Assembly (NCBI GenBank): GCA_958299035.1
Contig: CATQJL010000223.1
Coordinates: 54,170,302 to 54,234,301 of the forward strand
Origin: Cylicocyclus nassatus
Taxonomy: Eukaryota > Nematoda > Chromadorea > Rhabditida > Strongylidae
Direction of reading: 5' to 3'
DNA length: 64,000 nucleotides
Shown here: in pieces, positions 32,101-42,012 of the stretch
How the letters are laid out: every line of letters starts with the position of its first letter
Numbering within the stretch: the first letter of the stretch is position 1
Program-made: the position numbers and the translations under genes
The notes under the pieces: generated by a model
The model's input: only the letters and a program-made list of their open reading frames with translations
What the model was told of the DNA's origin: nothing
The model's database searches: none

Positions 32101-34859
32101 GTTCTGTTCTGAAGATAGAGTCTCATATTTGATATAACTCGAATAGTACATTAATAGATTAGATCACTTAGACATTTGTTAATCGCAGTGACGCCCAGGA
32201 TTTCGCTCGCGGGCAGGGGGGGAGGGGGGGGGGGGGGAAGCAAAAACTTTTTTCTGTTGAAGGGCACTCCGAAAATTTTTTTGGTATCCTTCCTAAAATT
32301 TTCGCGAGCCCATACCGAGATTCCAGATAAAAGGGGCGTAGCGTTAGTCGCGCCCTCGAAAAAAAATTTTTATAAGGCCAAAATGAATTTTTAAAAACAA
32401 GTATAAACAAGTCACTTGCACATTTTCATAACTCATTTAGGTAACTTCAAAAATTTCGCGACCCATTCCGCCCTCTCTCCCTCGGTACGCCACTGGTTAA
32501 TAGAGATAGTTAAATAGTGAAAAGACCATTTTGGTAATATCATTGCGCGAAAATTTTTGAATTCTATTGGGTAGATAAAGCACACAACAGTGCTAAAATA
32601 ATTTACAAAAAGAATACAAGCACGCTGTATTTTGAAAAATTTTTTATCGTTGAGCTAGATTTCAAAAAGCAATAGTGATATAGCAAATCCTTATCTTCTG
32701 CAGTGCACTGGTCAGCACCATCATATCCAAAAGCAGCCCTTAGTTCAAAAATAGAGTTGTTTCACTTTCAAAACTATCTAAATTTCTTCTCTGACAGTCT
32801 GAAATTTCATAGTCAAACAGGTATCTTGAGCGTGACTGGCGTGCTTGTGTTATGTACTATGATCACAACCTTGGCGTAGCATCTGTCGCCCGTCATTGCT
32901 ATCTTTTTTCACCAAAGGTGTAAGGTATTATAAGAATCAATTCTGACAGACTGCATCCACATACTCTAGAAATCAATTTCTCTTCAGACTATCATCTTGA
33001 AACAATGGATACAAAGCTGCTCGCTGGTATTCTTACCATTGTGAGCGCTCCGAAGGATAGCCAAGTGTGATTTTTTTCACAAAAAATTATCCACCAAAAT
33101 TGAAAAAATCGTTCCGCCATTGTCACAGCCATAACCAGGGCTCGGCACGAGGTGGCTAGATGAAAATGGAAAAAACGAAGTCCCCCTTGACTTTTGGGAA
33201 TTTTTGCGAAGTCCCCTTTGACCCTGAACCAAATTTCTTCTAAAAACCTGAAAAATTCCCGAAAATCCCCCAAAAAACGAAACGTCGACTAAAAAAAAGG
33301 TCGCCGTCGTCAATTTTCCGTATGTCTTCGCTCACAAAAACGAAACCCCCTTTGCTTTTCGTCCCGAAAACGATATCCAGCTTGCTTGTAAGCCACCTGT
33401 GCCGAGCCCTGGCCATAACCAGTGTTCTCGATTTTCAACATTTTGTTTTATCAGAGATAAAATGATTCATGTAATAGTTCAATATGAGATAATATTTTCT
33501 GAAAACAAAGCATATTTGAAGCCGGTCGTAACTAGAAAGTTGAGGATTTTACGGTAAAAATTTGTGGAAGAAACATCAAAATCTTGAGATTGTTGATCAC
33601 TGGCTTATAACGGAAAGCTATGCATTATCCGATGTCGTGTATTGTTGGCATCTTAATATGCTCCAAATATTTGCAAACATCCGGAAATGTGAATAAGAGT
33701 GTTTAAATCAACTTTCAGCTTGTTTCAAATTGTATGATCAAAATTTTCAATCAAGAAAAAAATCAGGAACCTTGAAGTCCGAATTTTTGAGAGCAGGGGC
33801 CTCAAAGTTTTCCAAAAGTTCAAGTTAACCGCATCATAATTACGGATAAAGTTTGAAAGATTTGCAAGCAAAACGAGTAGCCGCTTTGCCCGCTGACTTA
33901 GCGCTATCCGCTCAAGTGCGAAAAACACCTATCTAGATTTTTGAAGCGAGGAAAAGATGATTCGTTGATTTCTATTGAATGAAGTCTTGTATTCAAAAAA
34001 ATTAGCATCACAGGAGAGCTCTGAACGCCTCGAAATTTACTTTATAAATAGTCGACGGTGATTACAGCAAGGAAAAGAACCGTAGTGTCTATAAATTTTT
34101 GCATTTGCTCGTGGTCTAAGAAACTGATTCTCCCAAGCCTCGGTTGAACAGAAGACGAAAAATTAATGATGTAATGACTTGGTATTGTCACATTTTGTAA
34201 AAATTTCCAATATTTTACACTCTTTCCTGTTTTAGTGCCCCTTATATTTCGAGTAACTAGCACAAGCAAGATACTGTAACACTGTTTTGCAGTCATCACA
34301 AGGTGATATGATGCTAGGACAAGGCTAACAAATATACACTCTTATCTCAACATCAGCAAACTTTCGCCTTATTAGGCTAAGCGCATAATAACATAAGATA
34401 CGGTTCAGTGAATCGCGTTGGAAAAGTTAGCGTAGTGAAAAGCGTGCAAAAACAAAAACAAAAAAACAAAATCTTACCAGCAACCATAGCCCCCAAGATC
34501 ATCACGACGGGCAGTTGCCAATGAGTGAGATATAGGGAAAGCCAATCATGTCGAATTGCAGTCAGCCACCAAAATGTCTAAAAAATGTCTACTTTTTATG
34601 GTTACGTAAAGCACATTTGCAAAAATTTTTTACCTGCATCACCACGACTGGAATCAAAAGCGCAACATACTTTCGATATTTGGTAAGGGCTATATCAAGA
34701 AAATCTGCATCTTGGGACAACTCGGGAGATGTTCTACTTTCATCCAGGTATTGGCCTAAATGCAATTTAAAGCCTATGACTGTGATCGATATAATTATTC
34801 TAACCTTCCCAAATGTACTTCCTCAAGAATCCTTTCTTAATCGTTTTTTCTTGCGCCAT
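29194..34859 (-). CDS. TauE/SafE-family (sulfite-exporter-like) membrane protein
   Basis: Eleven exons join in phase to 392 codons: 34859-34805, 34773-34634, 34577-34478, 31786-31679, 31633-31521, 30690-30516, 30403-30290, 30239-30091, 30041-29963, 29909-29821, 29250-29194. The ATG at 34859 is the first in frame and the stop is TAA. TSEGGGAVAFPVMT (residues 101-114), SYLTPPQKKM (175-184), GSGVDIC (238-244) and TEKTATPTTVVLMG (256-269) are the conserved blocks of this family, whose two halves each carry a glycine-rich loop. There are many membrane segments, for example LALLIPVVVMQ-like and VLIGACIIAVGFVFF. Bacterial members move sulfite, sulfoacetate or other anions; the animal role is not settled, so no substrate is claimed. 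Introns of 31 to 2691 bases hold MITEs at 29503, 30781, 32186 and 33136. The donors at 30516 and 29963 are weak but needed for phase. No trans-splice acceptor is seen before the ATG. Confidence 0.92.
29503..29634. repeat. Small inverted-repeat element in the last intron of the TauE/SafE gene
   Basis: GGCTGAAAGGCGGGGCTTCG-TGACCT-TTTAAGGC pairs with GCCTTAGTCAGGTCAAAGCC+CCGCCTTCCAGCTGCC, with GC-rich DNA (CACGCGCGCGGGAG) in the loop. The base composition is unlike the intron around it. A target duplication is not clear. Confidence 0.6.
30781..31316. mobile_element. mariner-like MITE in a TauE/SafE gene intron
   Basis: TTAGATTGGCTAAAAAATAA at the left and TTATTTATTAGCCAACCTAA at the right, flanked by TA. 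Same family as 22713-23237 and 13892-14009. It lies wholly within the intron 30691-31520 and does not touch splice sites. Confidence 0.85.
32186..32495. mobile_element. hAT-like MITE with 8-bp target duplication
   Basis: The element begins CAGTGACGCCCAGGATTTCG and ends CCTCGGTACGCCACTG. The flanks are GTTAATCG and GTTAATAG, seven of eight matching, which fits hAT insertion. It contains a long G run near the left end. It sits in the 2.7-kb intron of the TauE/SafE gene. Confidence 0.85.
33136..33411. mobile_element. hAT-like MITE with perfect 8-bp duplication GCCATAAC
   Basis: Starts CAGGGCTCGGCACGAGGTGG, ends AGCCACCTGTGCCGAGCCCTG without a break, and GCCATAAC stands exactly on both sides. 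Inside are CCCTTTGACCCTGAACC and CCCGAAAACGATATCCAGC. This is the reference copy of the family also seen at 3931/8485, 20699 and 36203. The CGGCACGAGG string resembles an old cDNA linker, but the two-sided repeat and duplication show it is a genomic transposon end. Confidence 0.92.
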
Positions 34860-36202
34860 TGTGAGTTAGGCAGCAAAGCCAATAAGAGGTGAGGTAGTAA
34901 GTTTATGAGAATATAAGTGAGTAGATGGTCGAAGCAGACAAATTAGGTTAACACCAAAAACTTGGTCAATCCATCTAACAGCAGTGAGCGTTTTATGTCC
35001 CACCCACTTGTTGTCTGCTGATCGAACACAACAAGACATCACTCGCATTTTTGCTGCGCGAATTCTGAAAAATGTCCACTTTGATTAGGTCTGATCACCG
35101 TCGGTAACGGGTAAAAAGCAGGTTTCCTGTATAATATCAAGCTGCATGCCTTGCTTTTATAGCTTTGAGTTTTACAATGGAAGAAAAAGTGTGTCGTCAA
35201 AAAATGACACAGTTTGAATTGGCTTGTTGAATCCTGTTCAACTTTATAATCATTCACACCATACTTGGAATCGTATAAAGCTTACTGTCTTTATCTTCAT
35301 TGGAATTTTAAACGGGTTATTAACTTTACTTTCATTATAGAGCATCGCAAATTAATGGAAATGGGAGTTGAAGAATAGGTTTAATCTTGCAATTATTCTA
35401 TATCTTGAAGGCCATCAGAAGATCGAAGCCCTTTCTTTCATGTTCTAAACATGTTAGGGCATTTGCTACGTTATAGGTGCCCAGATATAAGAAACTGTTC
35501 TGAGCATAAATCTTCTTCTGATGAATGAACGAGACTTCTATGTATTCAAACTCAAAATTCATGTAGTTTGAAATGTTACTCGAGATTGTTACTCGAAGTT
35601 AAAATGTGCAAAGCAGCACGGTCGCAAATTACAGGTTCGAAATTCCACTCTAGTGCAGGTACTGGCGCCTTTAAAAAGCGCAACAGGTACAATTTTATAG
35701 ATAAAAACACTCCTCCAAAAAGCGAGAGGTATTAGCATCAATCATCATTTGTCAACCACTGCGTGTTGGTCGAAAGAACACTTCGTGATGGCGTCATAAA
35801 GGACGTCAACACATATTAAGGTGAAGATCAAAAATGGAAGTGTTATTAAGATATAAATAGATGGTTTACGTCGTCTACTACGTCGTCAAGGCTATGAGTA
35901 GAGATCAAGTTGCTTTCGGCCTCTATTTTGTGAGTTCTAGAAACAAAATGACTATTTATGCTCACTGGACGACGCCCTATGGTCATTCCCGCGAAGTGGT
36001 ATTTCCCATTAGGAATATGTCCGTTATGAGACCAGAGCAAACTTAAGCATGAGACCGACCAGATACATGTCCTTCAAAACATGACCTTCATTCCCTTTCA
36101 CGCTCTCCTAAACGACTCCTCCTTCCTCATCCCCGATCCGATTCTCATAGTATGATTTTTTGGAAAGTGAGCAACATCAAAGAGTTCCTAGTTCCGCGTA
36201 GG
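34860..36202. other. Upstream of the TauE/SafE-like gene; no gene recognised
   Basis: No TATA-like site or trans-splice acceptor stands out directly before the ATG at 34859. A partial B-box-like string (GGTTCGAAATTCC) is at 35633 without an A box. The frames here lack motifs and splice signals. Confidence 0.4.
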
Positions 36203-37734
36203 CAGGGCTCGGCATGAGGTAGCTTTTTCAACTTTTCAAAGACGAAGTCTCCGACTTCGCTACATAAATACGTCATCACCTATAATGCGATCATGAATGG
36301 ATCAAACTTGAATAACAAGAAAAAAGAAGCAAGACAATAAAACAGCATTGAACAGACGAAAAGAACTAAAGAACTTCGTATTCTCCGAATTTGGCGGCAA
36401 GTTCTGTCCGGCGCGTACCATTGCGCGCTTGGAGCAGGCTTGCCGCAGCAATAGAAAATACTTGGAGGGCTGTAACTAGGCGAGAAGGAGGGAGTTTCCA
36501 GAGATTCGAAAACTCAATTATAGAGTTTCTGATGCAGAACAAAGCTTCGTTAAACATAAGAGAAAATTATGTGAATGAAGGGAAGTCTATGACTTCTTCT
36601 TTTCACAGCCACCTAAGGAGGCTGTCCATGTGGCTGGAAAGCCACCTAACTCCGAAAAAAAGTGTCATACCTTCCACATAATTTTTTCATGATTTTTCAC
36701 ACAAAGTCCTAACTCGCTTTTGCCCATCTACACCAATTTTGGCGTCAATTCAATTTCTCTTCGATGTAAACAAGGCTTTTGTTTGTTTCGGGCAGGCTTT
36801 TGAATTCGCGCGCTCAACCGGCGAGCCTGTTAAAACAAAAAATTTTTGGTTTTTGCAGTAATGGGATCGATCAGGCAGAAATAACAATCTGAGTCCTCTA
36901 TAGAAGATGGTATGGGAGGAGGGGGGGGGGGGGCTGGGTTTCCGCTTAAAGGATATCCCCCTTGCTTTTTACCCTAAGGGCCGCATGCACTATTATCCCC
37001 GCGGGGAGGGGATCGCAGCTTCAGAAGAAAGCTTCATATTCTGAAGCTCCGGATATCTGGATTTCACGCTGTCTACCTATCCGTAAGTATTCCTACTACC
37101 CTTCACTATGAACATATTGAACAGGAGCGAGAAGCTGTACAAACCGCATTTTCCAGCTTTTGTATGATCCCTGATGATCCCCGAGGCTTTTCTTTGAAGT
37201 CATTTTTCTTTCTCCGAAGTTAACGAAAACCTTCCAAAGTTGTACTGAACATCTAACACAATACTGCTAAGCATGTTGCTGATGAGAACAAATGAGTTTT
37301 TGAAAAGTCGAATTTTTCGGTAAGCCTCAAATTTCGACCTGTGGATCATCGCAAATTTCATGACTTCAAAACATCATTTGTTCTTAGCAGCAACATGCTT
37401 AGCACTGTCGGGTTAGACAATCTGCACAACTCTGGAGATTCTTCGTTAACTTCGGAGAAAGAAAAATGACTTTGAAGAAAAGCGCCAGGGATCATCAGGG
37501 ATCATACAAAAGCTGGAAAATGCGGTTCGTACAGCTTCTGGCTCCTGTTCAACATGTTCACAGTGAAGGGTAGTAGGAATACTTACGCATAGGTACACAA
37601 CGTGAAATCCAGGTATCTGGAGTTTCGAAATATAAAGCTTTCTTCTAAGCTGCGATCCCCTCCCCGCGGGGATGTTAGTGCATGCGGCCCTAAAACGATA
37701 TCCAGCTCGCCCCGTAAGCCACCGCCGAGCCCCG
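36203..37734. mobile_element. hAT-like MITE, CAGGGCTCGG family, with another element nested inside
   Basis: Left end CAGGGCTCGGCATGAGGTAG, right end AAGCCACCGCCGAGCCCCG. The eight bases CGCGTAGG stand directly before and after, a perfect target duplication. The right part (AAAACGATATCCAGCTCG) matches the reference copy at 33136. A 713-bp palindromic element (36978-37690) is inserted into it. Outside the nested element it is longer than the reference copy on its left side. Confidence 0.88.
36978..37690. mobile_element. Foldback element with TAA duplication, nested
   Basis: Starts GGGCCGCATGCACTATTATC and ends with the inverse, and TAA stands on both sides. The arms pair over about 240 bases each (CCCCGCGGGGAGGGGATCGC, AAGTATTCCTACTACCCTTC and GATCCCTGATGATCC blocks appear in both). 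The spacer is near 37260-37420 and also contains a repeated AACATGCTTAGCA. Removing it and one TAA leaves CTTTTTACCCTAAAACGAT, close to CTTTTCGTCCCGAAAACGAT in the 33136 copy. TAA duplication and the ends suggest a Harbinger-type MITE. Confidence 0.85.
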
Positions 37735-37749
37735 CGCGTAGGGGACTAT

Positions 37750-38598
37750 GGCCCGTAGTAAAGCTCGGTCACGGGAGATGATCTCCCCTGAGGCGCTCAT
37801 ATGAGGCTTTGTCGGGTGAGATGAGGACTGCCCACTTTTCGGTGGTGTAAGTATGCAAGGTCACCCTACAGGTGAGCTTCAGATGAACCCCGGCGGGGAG
37901 ATCAGCTCCCGACCGAGTCATCGGAGATGAGCCGGGCGACGACATAAGGTAAATACTGTGCTAAAGAAGAGAGCACAGAGAAAATCTCCGTAAGTTGCTC
38001 CCGAGTAACTTACGAAAATCGCAGCTCACGTTCTTTTGCGGTGCGAAACTCCCAAAACTGCACAATTTCGGGCGCCTAAGTGAGAGAGGATTGATGAACA
38101 GCTGATTGCGCGACGGAATCGAAAAAAAAAGGTTTTTTTTGCGTTTTTCTTACAGATGATACACCTTTTTTACGGAAAAACCGCTTCAGATGACAAAGAG
38201 GTAAATTGATCTTTTTATTCGTTTTTCGCTAAGTTTTTTCTTCTTGAATGCCAAATTATTGTATATTTGTTTTATATCGTTGTTTGCTAGGCAAGATCTT
38301 TGATAGCTGCTATCATCGATTTTTCGATAACGGCCGCTATCAAAGGTCGCCATGCCAAGTAGCAAAAATGGTGTCCTTAGCCGCACGCGAACCACGGCTC
38401 TGTGGCCTGAAACGCATTAATCTTATCCATTCGACTACTAATGCAAGAAAGGTAGAAACGTTCCACCTTTGAAAACGCGAACGTCCAGTAAGTGATCTGC
38501 TCCAAATCAATCAGTCCCCTGGCAATGTGCTGAGGCGCGATGAGATCAACTGCGTTCCGCCTCAAGAGAGATGCCCTGATGGGGGTTTACTACGGGCC
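37750..38598. mobile_element. Harbinger/PIF-like element, GGCCCGTAGTAAA ends
   Basis: Left end GGCCCGTAGTAAA and right end TTTACTACGGGCC, with TAT on both sides. Same ends as 15240-16884. The left half has several short inverted motifs (GGGAGATGATCTCCC, GGGGAGATCAGCTCCC). No transposase frame was recognised. Confidence 0.75.
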
Positions 38599-39571
38599 TA
38601 TATGTCGCCGAGCTCCACCCCACAGGGACAGTTAGTACAAATCTATTATGTCCGTGATATGCACGGGTAGTCGTTTGCAGATGCTTGCGTAAGAACAATC
38701 CTTTCGGCGACATGTAGTCCTCCTTTCAATTTTTTGAAGTTTGAACACCTCTTGCGATTGAACACGTGCTATGTGGCGAAAAGGTAAAGGGCGCTGAACT
38801 CTCAATGTAAAAGGTTTTTTCAAAGCTTATTATCTTCCCAGAAGTGGGACTGTGTAAGAATGAAGTAATCCAAAATCTTAAAAGGAAGGGATATCTGGTG
38901 ACCTTGGCCGTTCGTAATGAGGAGCAAATCATTGAATGCGTCTTAAAACGATTACAACTCTGCTTTCGCTATTTGCTAAATGATTGCCTGGAATGGGTTA
39001 CGAGCTTTCTTCCGCAGAATTCTTGCGGTCTAAAACGCAATATTGATATATCTGACATCTTCTAAGGATGAACGCTACTGAGTGAGACTAATTATCCAAG
39101 CTTAATTTGTTCGTCAAATGTTTTTCAAAGAGCGAAACAAAAAGTACAAGCGACTTTCTTACTTTTGATTAAGTGAAAGGGTCTCGATTTTATTTGAAAA
39201 AACGTTTGTAACTTACTTCAGACATTCGCTAAAGACAGGAAAAAAATTGAGATCAGTGTCAAGACACACCTAGTTATACAGTGCCAACACTACCGCCTTG
39301 AAATTCTATAATATAAGCGCAATATCGCGCCGAAAGTACAGCATCGCGATAGCTCGCCTAAACTCTAATCAGTTCATTTATTTGGAATCAGATTGCAAAT
39401 CTCGTTTTCCAAGATCTTTCGGGGTCTTCGGCGAAATAGATGCGTCGCCACGTTGGTATCGCCGCATCGCCATAACATTCTTCAAGATTTGAAATAAGCA
39501 TCAGGACGCACTTATGGTTTATGAGCATTGTATAAACACAATCATTTGCTGGTTAAGCATAATTCTATTTA
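38599..39571. other. No gene recognised
   Basis: Frames of 60-73 codons occur on both strands without motifs or convincing splice sites. Confidence 0.4.
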
Positions 39572-39926
39572 CAGGCGGCATCCAGGCAAGTCTGGACACA
39601 TGGGGATCTCACGTGAATAGTAATTTTGGAATCCTAACTAAGCCACCAAATCGGCAACTCAGTTAGTGCTCTAACGCCTGACATATACCCTCGAAACTGG
39701 ACCCCAGTATCGTATTTCGCATGAAATTATGCAACCCGCAGGTCCTTGTACGAAACTGATGTGCCATGAATGTGTGCGAAATACGATCCTGGGGTCCAGT
39801 TTGGAGTGTATATCTCAGCCGTTAATGAGTCACCTGCGCTGCCGCTTCGGCAGTGCCCTAATTAGGGTCCCAAAACTACTTTCCACGTAAAATCCCACAG
39901 CTCCAGATTTGCCTGGACGTTGCCTT
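39572..39926. mobile_element. Palindromic MITE, about 355 bp
   Basis: GGCATCCAGGCAAGTCTGGA at the left pairs with TCCAGATTTGCCTGGACGTT at the right. An inner pair AAACTGGACCCCAG-ATCGTATTTCGCA occurs in inverse about 80 bases later. TTA is found on both sides, which would fit a Harbinger-type insertion but is too short to be decisive. Related ends (AAAGGCA...GT) are seen at 46124-46533 and 60317-60679. Confidence 0.75.
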
Positions 39927-40643
39927 TAAGGTTCCGGATTTGTCAATGCTTCGCTAATGTTGTTGTCTGATATATTGTTGTCTAAAATGCCGTATTGTTA
40001 GTTGCGGCAACACCAGTTTTAGAAAGGTTTGTTACGAGACATTTAGGTTGTCAAGAAAATAATGTCGTTCTTCATTTGCTGGCTATGGCATCGAGACCAG
40101 TCGAACACTCGAATGTATGGGGGTACAATTCGATAAAGTAAAGCAAGCTCTACACAAGGTACCAATATTTGCTCTAAATTTGTTCCACATAAAGTTTGGA
40201 ACCAAAATCGGAAAGGTTGTGAATACATGAAAAAATCGAAAAAAATCGTATCTCCGTTTAAAAGAGTCCTACAAACTTTTTACTTGTTCAGACACGGGTA
40301 GGGGAACGAACACCGACAGTTGCGGCCAATTGGTCCTTTTGTTGTGGCATGTCGTTCCAGGACTAGTAGTCCGAGAAGGCGGCTCGAACTGGCGGCCATC
40401 GTTCCCCCAACCTTTGGACACACCCTCTCGACATCCGGTATATACCTTTGAATTTTCTTATTTTTCCTACAACTGGAACTCGAGAAACATACACCAAAGG
40501 TCCAAAAGCGGCCAAAATGAGCTTTTTCAAGAGTTTTTTTCCGCTGAATTCAATTTTCAAAAACTATCGCTTGTGAAAGGCCGAAAAATCATGGTTTACT
40601 CCCAATGGTTCATGCTTTAGAATTAGCTATGGAGAAGCCAAGT

Positions 40644-41294
40644 TGTGGTGCCCGCTAAAAACATCATGCACCAACGTGCAAGTTTGCAGTCCGAGGTTGG
40701 AGGCGGAGCCTTAGCTTTGCAGCGGAGAGATCCGGCCGCAGGGTGAATAGCTCCTCCGCCTCGAGGAAGGAGCACTAGAACTAGTCTGGTACTCGACAGA
40801 AGGATTTGGAGACCGGTACGAGTTCCCCGAAGACTCAGCTGGCGATGATACGACTCAGGCTTGCATGCTCTGTCACAGCAACACCCACCTAGCGCATGAG
40901 TGTCAGGCCCAAACGCCTCCCTTCCTCCGAGTGGCCACTCTGAAGGTATATGGTCTCTGCATGAGATGCGGTCGGCCCCACAACGAAGCCTTTTGGGAAT
41001 GTCACCGCCCAATTTGATGCCGTATATGCCGGAGTCCAAACTACCCTACGGTCGCTTGCGTAGCACATCACTTTCCCCTGCCGCCGCCGCCACCGCCCGA
41101 GTCCGAGGATGACTTCGAGTAGATTTTTTTTGTTCCGGGGCCCGGAACTTTCGAGGGTGTAGGATGTGGTGCCCGCTAAAAACATCATGCACCAACGTGC
41201 AAATTTGCAGTCCGAGGTTGGAGGCGGAGCCTTAGCTTTGCAGCGGAGAGATCCGGCCGCAGGGCGAATAGCTCCCTCGCCTCGAAGGATAGCA
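40644..41294 (+). mobile_element. Truncated LTR-retroelement-like unit (two 130-bp direct repeats)
   Basis: The segments 40644-40774 and 41165-41294 are near-identical direct repeats that start TGTGGTGCCCGCTAAAAAC and can be ended at ...AGCA, so both read TG...CA like LTRs. Between them lies the gag-like frame 40751-41122. The five bases on each side do not form a duplication, and I could not assign a primer-binding site. An internally deleted BEL/Pao element is the simplest reading. Confidence 0.5.
40751..41122 (+). pseudogene. BEL/Pao-like Gag zinc-knuckle fragment, one internal stop
   Basis: The frame reads through CMLCHSNTHLAHEC, a CX2CX4HX4C nucleic-acid-binding knuckle, then LKVYGLCMRCGRPHNEAFWEC, then an in-frame TGA at 41015-41017, then CRICRSPNYPTVAC, PPPPPP and an acidic end with TAG. 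Three successive Cys-rich fingers with a leucine/lysine linker are typical of Pao/BEL Gag C-termini. It begins inside the left direct repeat, has no recognisable protease or reverse transcriptase, and cannot be a complete element. GC content is higher than nearby. Confidence 0.65.
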
Positions 41295-42012
41295 CATCAT
41301 CCTACGCCACCGAAAGAGCCTGGCGTTTAGCAGAGTCATCGGGTACTTATGATCATCTTAACTACATCTCATGTACTTGTTTCAATTATACCTCATGTAT
41401 TTGTGCCTCATTGATCCCATACCCATATATCTCATATATTTGGTGCTTCTTATGTAATGATTATTGTATTGTAGTTGTGTGTTGCTTTTAGTGCTGCTCA
41501 AAAATGAATGTGTGGCTGATATAATTCTAGGAATTGTTGGGAGAGGAGAAAAATCAACACAAAATGTAAGCTCGAAGGTGAAGAGGTGGTGTAGAAATTC
41601 TTCAATGCATGACGTCCACTTGTTAAAATAAAGTTGTAACGTGTATGTGGAACAGCGGGCGTTATAAAGTGCAGCTTTAACAAAAACAGGGGAACTACTC
41701 TTTCTCCATTTCTCGCCAAGGAAGAAACCAGCAAATTTACAAGTAAAGTCACATGTATAAAGTATATGCCTGAGCAAGTAAGAAACTTGTGGGTTTCGAA
41801 GACTGAGATCAATTTTTCTCGATTTTTCCTTAGTTCAGATTTTTAGATTTTGGTTTCGGAACTTTATGTGGAAGAAATTCGGAGCAAACACTTGGATATC
41901 TTGTGTAGAGCTTGCTTTGCTCTATCGAACAGTACCTCTCGTACATGGTGTTCGACTGATCACGGTAACATAGCAGGAGAATAAAAAACGACATTTTTTC
42001 CTGACAGCCTAA

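Larger units (their letters stand above)
40043..42012. mobile_element. mariner-like element with long inverted arms, with a retroelement piece inside
   Basis: TTAGGTTGTCAAGAAAATAA-TGTCGTTCTT at the left pairs with AAAAACGACATTTTTTCCTG-ACAGCCTAA at the right. The arms continue for about 200 bases (CCAGTCGAACAC, AGCAAGCTCTACACAAG and CCACATAAAGTT in both). The AGCAAGCTCTA block is also in the 24557-25787 element, so they are relatives. A shortened tRNA-like core is at about 40370-40415 (minus). The middle holds the BEL-like piece 40644-41294. Confidence 0.7.

Noticed and set aside
33136..33160. CGGCACGAGG resembles the linker used in old cDNA libraries, suggesting vector contamination
   Set aside because: The string is part of an inverted repeat at both ends of several elements, with perfect 8-bp target duplications at 33136-33411 and 36203-37734, so it is a genomic transposon end.
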